Assembly (NCBI RefSeq): GCF_000317205.1
Contig: NZ_AJLK01000005.1
Coordinates: forward strand, 1 to 39,217
Source: Fischerella muscicola PCC 7414
Lineage (GTDB): Bacteria; Cyanobacteriota; Cyanobacteriia; Cyanobacteriales; Nostocaceae
DNA length: 39,217 nt
Direction of reading: 5' to 3'
The notes under the pieces were generated by a model, which was not told the DNA's origin, ran no database searches, and saw only the letters and a list, made by a program, of their open reading frames with translations. A program made the position numbers and the translations under genes. Position 1 is the first letter of the stretch. Every line of letters begins with the position of its first letter. Shown in pieces: positions 32,550-39,217 of the stretch.

Positions 32550-35174
32550 TTATGGATGACAGCGACCTTGGGAAGCAGGAATCTCAGCAACAAGAGTAAC
32601 TTCTCCTGTTTGATTAACTACCCACCCTTGAGCCTCGACAATTTTGTTAGGCGAGTTGATTGTTGAGGCAGAGGTACTTGGAGATGGTACATCTTCCCAA
32701 ATTTGACTGCTGCTTAGTGGTTCGTAGGGATTAGGTGCAATACCTCCTCTGCCAGTGTTATAAAATGCCACAGATGATTGCTCCCCCTGTGCTTGACAGC
32801 CCTGTGCAACTTCCACATTGATTGGTATTGCTGGCAACTGCACTAACCCCTGACTTGGGTCAACATTTGGTGTGTTAATTGCGACAGTGCCATTCAAGCC
32901 AAATTCAGAGCTAGCATCAATGTCATTGCTTCTATTTTCTGAAGTTGCCTTGCGCTCCTCAATGCCGAAAATTCCCTGAGTGGTGATGTTAATTTTGCCA
33001 CCATTTCCCAGAAAAGCATTAGCAACAATGTCATTATTCTGCTCAGGTACGGCAACTACAAAACCTTTGGCAGCATCAACATTGATGTTTCCGCCATTCG
33101 CATCTTGAAAAGCTTGAGCAGAAATCAGGCTTTCATTTTGCATAAATAACAAGTCTAAGTTTTGTAGTTTTATATTCGCACCTTCTCCAGCGTTAGTTTC
33201 AGCGGTGAGTTTTCCTTGGTTAAGGCGGAGGTCGTTAGTTGTAATTGTCAAATTGCCAGCAGAACCAGAACCTTTTCCGCTCACTGTTACTTCTGCCCCA
33301 TCTTTCACATTTAAGCGATTAGTTGTGATAATTAAGTTACCGGCTTTTCCAGAGGCTTGAGCATTAGTAAACAAGATACTGGGGAAGCTATTAGAACCAA
33401 TGCTTCCCGTACCTACGACCTCTACAGAGTCAGCAGCGTTGATGGTTAAAGTTCCACCAGGCCCTTCACCAAAAGAACCCGCTCTGATTTCTCCTCCCTT
33501 TTGAATAACTAACTGCCTGAGATTTAAAGTTGCAGTTCCTCCCTCACCATTACCTAAATTATCGGCTGATATTCTGGCTCCATTCTCGACAGTAAGCAGT
33601 CCAGTGCTTAGGTTCAAGTTGCCAACATTACCTGTAGATCCTGGCTCGGCGGAGACAAAAATCCCACTACGATAGCTATCGAGAAGTGAGGCTGTGGCAA
33701 GTGGTGAAGTTCCACTTAGTTGAATTGAACCGGAGGCGTTGATAGTCAAATTTCCGCCATTTCCTCCATTTCTGGCGGCAGTAGATATTTGCGCTCCATC
33801 CTGGACAGTTAGCTGTCTAGTATCAATCATCAGATTTCCGGCATCGCCTGCATTTTCTATTGCTCCTTGGGCGACTTGAGCAAAAATACCGCTAGGAAAG
33901 GCTCCATCGACTGTTGTTCCTATCAGTTCTACAACATCCAAGGCTTTTACTATCACATTCCCTGCTCGACCTTCGCCAAACGTAGAAGCATCAACAATTG
34001 CTCCATCTCGAATCAGCAACCGTTTAGTTTCAATCATCAAATTACCGCCGTTGCCTGTAGCTTGTTCCAAAACTTGAGACAATAAACTACTGGGAGCCGA
34101 ACCATCTAAGCTTGTTCCTAGTAATTGTACAGAATCTGAGGCTCTGACTAGCACATTCCCTGCTTGACCTCCACCCCAAGTGAAAGTTCCTACGAATGCA
34201 CCCCCTTCGACAGTTAATTTCCTGGCATTTATCACCACATTTCCGCCATTTCCTGTCCCTAAAGTACTAGAAAAAACTAAGGAACCGTCAGTAAGGGTGA
34301 TGTTCCCACCTTGCAGTTGGATATCGCCACCACCCTCGCCACTTCCATAAGCGATCGCACCTTGGGAAAATTGCATATCTGCAAAGTCCCCAACATCTGC
34401 ATAATCGAGAGCGTAGCCTTTATCAATCTCACTGAGCTTGACTAAACCTGTGCCAGCAACGCTAGCTAGCTCAATTCTGCCTCCTGTCGTCGTCAAATTG
34501 CCTCCCTCTAGCGTCACATTACCCCCTACCAATGCCAAGGTTTTACTATTGGGAACTTTCAATCCAATGGGGTTGGGGGGATCTGCATCAGTGAGTTCTC
34601 CATTTGGACTTGCCTGAGATTGATTAACAATCTTGCCAGGATTTGAGCCAAACTGTAGCCCTAAAGGAACACTCACAGTTAATAATGGAGAAGCTTGAGG
34701 AGCAGTTGCACTAAATTCTGTACCGTCGGCAAATTTCAAGCTATTCGCTGTACTTGCAATGAAAGAACCCCCGATATTCAAACTGGCATTCTTTCCGAAA
34801 ATGATGCTATTGGGGTTAATAAAAAACAGATTGGCAGTGCCGTTAGCTCGGATCATACCATCGATGTTAGAGCCTGACCCACCTGTTACCCTAGTGATGA
34901 TGTTCCTAACAGCCGAGTCATTGTTGAAAAAGGCGGTGTCTCCGGTAGTATCACCAGTCAAAACAGAAAACGAAAACTCCTTAAAGCTGTGAAAAAGATT
35001 GTCACCCCGTCGAGTACCTCCCTCAATCAGCCTGATATTGTCTTGGGGTGTAACGGTGGAATTAATAGGGAGTGTCTGATCCGGAACAATTTCTGCCGCT
35101 GTTCGGTTGGAAGCTAACAGCCACAATAAGACGATCCAACTCAAGTTCCAGAATCGAAATTTATAGGAGTTCAT
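32550..35174 (-). CDS. Filamentous-haemagglutinin-type two-partner secretion exoprotein
   Basis: An 874-residue secreted protein. After a signal peptide (WNLSWIVLLWLLASNRTAAE) comes the TPS (haemagglutination activity) domain. Its hallmark segments are GGTRRGDNLFHSFKEFSF, ITRVTGGSGSNIDGMIRANGTANLFFINPNSIIFGKNASLNIGGSFIASTA. The remainder is a right-handed beta-helix of about 20- to 60-residue repeats with the pattern GNGGNLxIxTxxLxVxDGAxI. The C-terminus ends AQGWVVNQTGEVTLVAE, the usual cyanobacterial tail. Such proteins cross the outer membrane through a TpsB (ShlB/FhaC) pore, which is not in this window. ATG 35174 is preferred for its GGAAGG ribosome binding site; the longer frame to 35279 adds unrelated residues. 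It is the last gene of a minus-strand group with the CHASE2-CHAT, DUF928 and 228-residue genes. Confidence 0.92.
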   Translation of the reverse strand: MNSYKFRFWNLSWIVLLWLLASNRTAAEIVPDQTLPINSTVTPQDNIRLIEGGTRRGDNLFHSFKEFSFSVLTGDTTGDTAFFNNDSAVRNIITRVTGGSGSNIDGMIRANGTANLFFINPNSIIFGKNASLNIGGSFIASTANSLKFADGTEFSATAPQASPLLTVSVPLGLQFGSNPGKIVNQSQASPNGELTDADPPNPIGLKVPNSKTLALVGGNVTLEGGNLTTTGGRIELASVAGTGLVKLSEIDKGYALDYADVGDFADMQFSQGAIAYGSGEGGGDIQLQGGNITLTDGSLVFSSTLGTGNGGNVVINARKLTVEGGAFVGTFTWGGGQAGNVLVRASDSVQLLGTSLDGSAPSSLLSQVLEQATGNGGNLMIETKRLLIRDGAIVDASTFGEGRAGNVIVKALDVVELIGTTVDGAFPSGIFAQVAQGAIENAGDAGNLMIDTRQLTVQDGAQISTAARNGGNGGNLTINASGSIQLSGTSPLATASLLDSYRSGIFVSAEPGSTGNVGNLNLSTGLLTVENGARISADNLGNGEGGTATLNLRQLVIQKGGEIRAGSFGEGPGGTLTINAADSVEVVGTGSIGSNSFPSILFTNAQASGKAGNLIITTNRLNVKDGAEVTVSGKGSGSAGNLTITTNDLRLNQGKLTAETNAGEGANIKLQNLDLLFMQNESLISAQAFQDANGGNINVDAAKGFVVAVPEQNNDIVANAFLGNGGKINITTQGIFGIEERKATSENRSNDIDASSEFGLNGTVAINTPNVDPSQGLVQLPAIPINVEVAQGCQAQGEQSSVAFYNTGRGGIAPNPYEPLSSSQIWEDVPSPSTSASTINSPNKIVEAQGWVVNQTGEVTLVAEIPASQGRCHP

Positions 35175-35302
35175 AGACACCATCCTTCCACACAAGCAAA
35201 TAAAAATATTTGGCAGCTTACCGTACCCCAAGTTTCTACGCTTACGGACTAGCTGTAGGGGTAGTACTCTACCACACAAGTTTTGACAGCTTGCGAGACG
35301 TC

Positions 35303-35335
35303 AGATCCCCGACTTTTTTAAAAAGTCGGGGATCT
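35303..35335. terminator. Palindromic hairpin between exported protein and adhesin genes
   Basis: AGATCCCCGACTTTT (35303-35317) is exactly complementary to AAAAGTCGGGGATCT (35321-35335). T-runs on both strands fit a bidirectional terminator. The AGATCCCCGACTTTTT wording is also that of a dispersed cyanobacterial palindrome. It would limit read-through from the upstream minus-strand genes into the adhesin gene. Confidence 0.75.
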
Positions 35336-35351
35336 AGCCAAACTGTCAAAA

Positions 35352-36038
35352 TCAATTTGGTGAACTAGTAGGTTCAGGAGTGGTAGATGCAGGAGATGGT
35401 TGGGAAATGGTAAATATACCCCCGGTGTTCACCTGTGTGTCATCTGTGTCATCAATGTCAACATAACGAGGGAACATTCCTTGTATTTGATTCAATTCAC
35501 TTAAGCTTGTTAAGTTATTGATGAGATTGGAATCATGAGACTGAACAAACCAAATCATTTCCGGCTCAGAACTAGTACCAAAAAATGAAATATCGTACCT
35601 AATTACATCTTGAGAAAAATCAATATCAGAATTCACCGTAGTAAATAACTTCTGAAGCTCCTCTAAGGTAATCGTCTTCCCATCGCCAATTTTGATTCCA
35701 ACAACATTACCATTTGAATCGGTCTTAAGTTTAGTAACCCTCACACGTGCGGGTGGACAAGGATCTTTGCCACAAATTTGAGAATTTGTAAAAGCACCTC
35801 CTGGATCAATATTAAAGTTCTGAATAGCTTTCGGGAAATATCCTTTATTATCCCTTCTATCCCGATCTTTAACGCTGGTGTCTAAATCAAAAGTAAAAGT
35901 AGCAGTGTTAATTGAGTTGCCAGTCCACCTGGCTCTTTGAGCTTGAGAAGACTCCGGAATTAAACAAAATAATGTGGTGAAAACTGCACCTAATGCTATA
36001 ACTTTATTGAAGTTATTTAGTCTTAAGAAATAAGTCAT
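35352..36038 (-). CDS. Exported hypothetical protein, 228 aa
   Basis: Begins with a signal peptide (VIALGAVFTTLFCLIPESSQAQ) and has an excellent ribosome binding site (GGAGG, seven bases before ATG 36038). The mature protein is mixed, with short beta-rich blocks: ATFTFDLDTSVKD, an ICGKDPCPPARVRVTKL pair of cysteines, IGDGKTITLEELQKLF and VIRYDISFFG. It ends in a Pro/Ser/Thr tail TTPEPTSSPN. I do not recognise the family. It sits between the DUF928 and adhesin genes on the same strand, so it may belong to the same surface or secretion system. Confidence 0.78.
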   Translation of the reverse strand: MTYFLRLNNFNKVIALGAVFTTLFCLIPESSQAQRARWTGNSINTATFTFDLDTSVKDRDRRDNKGYFPKAIQNFNIDPGGAFTNSQICGKDPCPPARVRVTKLKTDSNGNVVGIKIGDGKTITLEELQKLFTTVNSDIDFSQDVIRYDISFFGTSSEPEMIWFVQSHDSNLINNLTSLSELNQIQGMFPRYVDIDDTDDTQVNTGGIFTISQPSPASTTPEPTSSPN

Positions 36039-36105
36039 TTAAGTTCCTCCAAATTTTTGCAATTTCATATAATCATCCAATCAAAATTTTATCTCCAGTT
36101 AATGA

Positions 36106-36777
36106 TTATGGCTCATTAACTGAACTAACAATAGGCGCTGATGCCAGTCCTTGCAAACCAACAGATTTTAAAAGATTTTCCCATTTATTTTTAATTTTAG
36201 AATTGTTTGGATTAAACATATAGTTTTTAGCTAAATTTGTGAGTTCATCATACCAAATTACATCATTAGAGTTTGGCTGAATTCGTGTTACCCAACCTTC
36301 CAAAACAACATCATCTTCTTGGGAAATTGCTTGAGAATTACAATTAACTTTAAAGTACCAATGATAGTTCTGGTTCAGTTGCAAGGAGTTTTTGGGATTT
36401 GGTGGTAAGGTAATACCAATTATCCCTGGTGTTTTTGCTAGTTTCGGGAAAGTGCGGTAGAGAGTGGTTTTCTCTTGTTGATCGTGTAATGAAAATTCTA
36501 TAGAGTATATATCTTGGGGACGATAGGGAATATAAAACCAAAAGCTGGGATACTCTGCTGTTGTCAGACCTTTAGCATTTTCAGGTACTAAGGCGGTGAT
36601 GGGTTGGTCTAGCTGTTTACAAGCAACAATTTGTCCAGGACGGGTTCCCCCTGGTACACGTTGACCATTAGGTGTGCCGGTGTCTGGTGCTGATATCAAA
36701 TTCGCTTGTGTCCATGCCAAGCTGAAATTACTCATGAATCCAAATACTATGACAATTGTTACAAATATTAGTTTCAT
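36106..36777 (-). CDS. DUF928 family exported protein
   Basis: A 223-residue protein with a signal peptide (LIFVTIVIVFGFMSNFSLAWTQA). The DUF928 pattern is present: GQRVPGGTRPG followed by CKQL, then TALVPENAKGLTTAEYPSFWFYIPY and an IGITLPPN...L..NQNYHWYFKVNCN block with two conserved cysteines. The function is unknown. In cyanobacteria DUF928 genes often accompany CHAT and haemagglutinin-like genes, as here. ATG 36777 is preferred (AGAGG nine bases upstream), which leaves a 4-base gap after the CHASE2-CHAT stop and implies translational coupling. The longer frame would overlap that gene. Confidence 0.88.
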   Translation of the reverse strand: MKLIFVTIVIVFGFMSNFSLAWTQANLISAPDTGTPNGQRVPGGTRPGQIVACKQLDQPITALVPENAKGLTTAEYPSFWFYIPYRPQDIYSIEFSLHDQQEKTTLYRTFPKLAKTPGIIGITLPPNPKNSLQLNQNYHWYFKVNCNSQAISQEDDVVLEGWVTRIQPNSNDVIWYDELTNLAKNYMFNPNNSKIKNKWENLLKSVGLQGLASAPIVSSVNEP

Positions 36778-36781
36778 GGTT

Positions 36782-39088
36782 TTAAACCTCTTCTGGCTTT
36801 GGTAATGGTATGTAGGCAATTACAACCCCTGTGAGCAATAAAGCTAATGCAGTTGGGATAAAAGGTAGCCAGTAACCATGTATTAAAAAACGCAAGCAAA
36901 TCCAGTATAAACATGGGCTAGTAATGCTGAGGGCTACAACCAGATGTATGGTTGATTCTGTTTGACGCAGATATTGCGATCGCACTAACAAAACACTTAC
37001 TCCACCGATTACCGACCAAGCCAGTATCCAAAGTGCATCTCCCCATTGTGGTAACCACCAAATCAGAGGACGCTGATTCTCAACCGCGCTGAGGATCTGA
37101 CTTACTACGTGAGCATGAATGTCTAATCCCCGCATTTTCCCGTAGGGGGTGGTGTGATTATCTTGCACACTGGCAGCACTGACACCAATCAAAACTACTT
37201 TATTGTTGATCCACTCAGGTTCAAATTTTCCTGTTAAGATTTCCTCAATGCTGATACGTCGAGCAATTTGCGAATGAGCGCGATAATTAATTAAAATTTG
37301 GTTGCCGCGTGCATCCAAATTTTGGTATCCACCGCTATGAGACTGTAGGCGTCGGAAAACTACTTTGCCAAACTGCCAGTCTTTATCAACAGTAATGCTA
37401 ACTGGAATCTTATTTGCTTTCAGATAGCGGCCAGCTAGTTGCAGACTGAAAGCGTAGGGTGTTTTGCAGGGTGAAAGTGAAGATGTCGGGTTAGATGTAC
37501 GGGAAAGTAGTTGACGACGAATGGTATCGCTTTGGTGGTCAACTTCTAAATCATTAAAACCTAATTGACTGGCTGGGCTTTTGGGTGGAGGTGCAATACT
37601 ATTTTTAGTGGTGTTACCGAGTGTACAAACGATTATCAGATGTTGGTTTTGTTCTAACTGACTGACTAGCAAGTCATGACCAGGTAATACAGGTTGGTCA
37701 CGAAAGATATCTAGACCAATGGCGACAGGTTGATATTGTTCTAGTTTGGTAATCAGTCGAGCCAGAATACCATCAGGTAAGGGATATTTGTATTTACGAA
37801 TATCTTCTTCATCAGCACCAACTATCAACAGGCGAGAGTCTGCTTCTTCTGGAGGACGCTGACGCAGTAGGTAATCGTAGCTTGCTAACTCCCACTTTTG
37901 CAGAAATCCTTGCGATCGCACTCCCATCAACAAGCTAGTTACAACCAAACTTGTAGCCAAGACTGTTCGCAAACTACGCCAGATGAACGATCTTGGGTTT
38001 GTGCGTCGTCTTTGACCTACCCATATTAAAGGCTTGGCTGCTGGATTTTGGCAAATTACTGGCAACCAGCTAGCACAGGGAAATTCATCCTCTAGACCTT
38101 GCAGTCTCTGACGGGCTTGTTGTACTGCTGTATAAAGAGACTTACTATTAGCAAATGCCTGCAAAAAATATTTTAAAAATGCTTGTGCAACCATGTCTGG
38201 AACTGGTTCCCGCATCACAATCATTTCTGGGATATGCAGTTGTTTTAACTCGCGTGCTAATCCCAAACCATCACAGGAGTTGAAAATCGCCAATTGCAAT
38301 CCGTTTGTTACTGCTTTTTGCAGGGCATACCTCAGTTCATTCAGCGTTAAGCTATCAGTCTGGTTGAGATATATCCGCCCTTTTTCACCCTCTGTTTGGC
38401 TATGACCAGCAAAAAATAGAATATCCCAGTGTTGCTCCCAAAGCTGATCGTTTAACTCTTGACGTTGCGGTTCTACTAAAAAGGTGATTTCTGCATTCGG
38501 TAAATTCAAAAGCTGTTGTCTGTCTTGTTCAACTTGGATACCTTCACTATTGCCGAGAATCGCTAAGATTTTGAGTTGGTTGCGAATGGGAGACTTCTCA
38601 GCTTTTGGTGAGAACTCTGACTCCAAAGTACTAAGTCCAATTTCAACTTGGCTGTAGCGTTCTAATAAATCCCATTCTTGCCAGGGGAGTTGCCATAGCT
38701 GATAATTTTCCGCACGAATAATCAACCGTACTTCTTCTGTTGTACTGACTTTTTCTAACCATTTTTCTCGGATCGGGAAAAATGGCTCTGCTCTTAACCA
38801 GATATTAAGGCGATCGCATAACTCGGAGGCTTGCTGGCGACATTCCTCACGCTGCTTTTTGAGCGAACCATCAATCCTAGCTCTTTTCAGTTTAATGACA
38901 CGAGTTGCTTTGCTCAAACTACGATATATTGACTGCCAGTCGCTATACATGAGTGCAACCTCAGTGGCGCTGGGCAAGTTGCCAATAATTTCTGTTTCAG
39001 GGCGTTCACCTTCTGAACCAATTTCTAACGTTACCCGAAAGCCCTGATTAAAATCACCATCTAGTTTGAGAACAATTAACTTGGTCAT
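36782..39088 (-). CDS. CHAT and CHASE2 domain transmembrane sensor protein
   Basis: A 768-residue protein joining an N-terminal CHAT peptidase-like domain to an extracytoplasmic CHASE2 sensor. The CHAT dyad is visible as His229 (FFAGHSQTEG) and Cys272 (FNSCDGLG), followed by PEMIVMREPVPDMVAQAFLKYF and CASWLPVICQNP. A transmembrane helix (TVLATSLVVTSLLMGV, around residue 380) leads to CHASE2 (SYDYLLRQRPPEEADSRLLIVGADEEDIRKY, LPDGILARLITKLEQYQPVAIGLDIFRD, VVLIGVSAASVQDNHTTPYG). Three helices close the C-terminus. It probably senses an external signal and controls a protease activity inside the cell; this is inference. ATG 39088 (MTKLIVLKLDG) begins homologous sequence; upstream codons lie in a G-rich repeat. 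It is first in a minus-strand operon with DUF928. Confidence 0.93.
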   Translation of the reverse strand: MTKLIVLKLDGDFNQGFRVTLEIGSEGERPETEIIGNLPSATEVALMYSDWQSIYRSLSKATRVIKLKRARIDGSLKKQREECRQQASELCDRLNIWLRAEPFFPIREKWLEKVSTTEEVRLIIRAENYQLWQLPWQEWDLLERYSQVEIGLSTLESEFSPKAEKSPIRNQLKILAILGNSEGIQVEQDRQQLLNLPNAEITFLVEPQRQELNDQLWEQHWDILFFAGHSQTEGEKGRIYLNQTDSLTLNELRYALQKAVTNGLQLAIFNSCDGLGLARELKQLHIPEMIVMREPVPDMVAQAFLKYFLQAFANSKSLYTAVQQARQRLQGLEDEFPCASWLPVICQNPAAKPLIWVGQRRRTNPRSFIWRSLRTVLATSLVVTSLLMGVRSQGFLQKWELASYDYLLRQRPPEEADSRLLIVGADEEDIRKYKYPLPDGILARLITKLEQYQPVAIGLDIFRDQPVLPGHDLLVSQLEQNQHLIIVCTLGNTTKNSIAPPPKSPASQLGFNDLEVDHQSDTIRRQLLSRTSNPTSSLSPCKTPYAFSLQLAGRYLKANKIPVSITVDKDWQFGKVVFRRLQSHSGGYQNLDARGNQILINYRAHSQIARRISIEEILTGKFEPEWINNKVVLIGVSAASVQDNHTTPYGKMRGLDIHAHVVSQILSAVENQRPLIWWLPQWGDALWILAWSVIGGVSVLLVRSQYLRQTESTIHLVVALSITSPCLYWICLRFLIHGYWLPFIPTALALLLTGVVIAYIPLPKPEEV

Positions 39089-39217
39089 TGGGGATTGGGG
39101 AGGTGGGGAGATGGGGAGGTGGGGAGGTGGGGAGATGGGGAACTCACCGGCCCCCACTCCCCCAAGGGAGTGGGGATTGGGGAGGTGGGGAGATGGGGAG
39201 GTGGGGAGGTGGGGAAC
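39089..39217. repeat. G-rich tandem repeat upstream of the CHASE2-CHAT gene
   Basis: Runs of GGGGAGGT and GGGGAGAT alternate across the end of the window, interrupted near 39140 by ACTCACCGGCCCCCAC, a shortened copy of the start of the 82-bp repeats at 21123 and 21366. The array lies where the promoter of the CHASE2-CHAT gene should be and could form G-quadruplexes on the plus strand. Confidence 0.7.

Noticed and set aside
32360-32599. 79-codon plus-strand frame next to the prolyl isomerase
   Set aside because: It crosses a dispersed repeat and overlaps the 3' end of the adhesin gene on the other strand. It has no ribosome binding site or recognisable domain.
35352-35400. PEP-CTERM sorting signal at the end of the 228-residue exported protein
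   Set aside because: The tail has PEP (TTPEPTSS) but no following transmembrane helix or arginine cluster, so the signal is incomplete.

Overview
The window looks like chromosomal DNA from a filamentous, probably Nostocales-type, cyanobacterium. The evidence is the scattered HIP1 octamers (GCGATCGC, e.g. 5-12, 1733-1740, 7192-7199), a Ycf66 gene, a one-helix high-light-inducible protein, zinc-ribbon Ser/Thr kinase, WD40 and CHAT proteins, and many short interspersed repeats (G-rich heptamer-like arrays, AACACAGATG repeats, AACNAC-rich tracts). The genus cannot be fixed from sequence alone.

Layout. 1-5.5 kb: housekeeping ileS (minus), an isolated tRNA-Gly(UCC) with an encoded CCA, and a slipin/SPFH protein. 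5.5-12.8 kb: Ser/Thr kinase, a small unknown gene, ycf66, gnd with a clear terminator, a P-loop nucleotide kinase-like gene and a SpoIID/LytB-domain protein. 12.9-16.5 kb: a second isoleucyl-tRNA synthetase of the eukaryote-like (type 2) class, preceded by what reads as a complete T-box leader with an AUC specifier and a canonical TGGTACC antiterminator bulge. That is unexpected in a cyanobacterium and suggests transfer of gene plus riboswitch. 16.7-21 kb: alanine dehydrogenase, a 57-residue Hlip gene, a structured inverted-repeat element, a small membrane protein, a WD40 protein and a 2TM protein. 21-22.7 kb: repeat-rich DNA and a nucleoside hydrolase gene interrupted by a 102-bp MITE-like insertion. 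22.7-25.6 kb: class III alcohol dehydrogenase, a methyltransferase and rimM, followed by a fragment of an O-methyltransferase.

25.9-39.2 kb is the most distinctive part. A putative peptide natural-product operon (31634 down to 28665, minus strand) has two small precursor genes with homologous leaders ending in Gly-Gly, an APH-fold kinase and a HopA1-family protein. This is the kinase plus HopA1 pairing known from class V lanthipeptides and thioamitides, here without a YcaO gene. A parvulin-type prolyl isomerase gene that looks truncated at its 5' end diverges from it. The cassette lies between a TPR-CHAT gene and a second minus-strand cluster: CHASE2-CHAT protein, DUF928 protein, small exported protein and a filamentous-haemagglutinin-type two-partner-secretion exoprotein. 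No transporter, leader protease or TpsB pore is seen, so these would have to be encoded elsewhere.

In the inferred peptide pathway, the kinase phosphorylates Ser/Thr in the cores, the HopA1 protein eliminates phosphate, Cys residues in a shared S-S-x-x-C motif form thioether rings, and a C39-type transporter acting in trans cuts after GG. The best-supported surprises are the T-box/ileS2 unit, the peptide operon, and the MITE insertion, whose removal with one copy of its TAA duplication restores an open nucleoside hydrolase frame.
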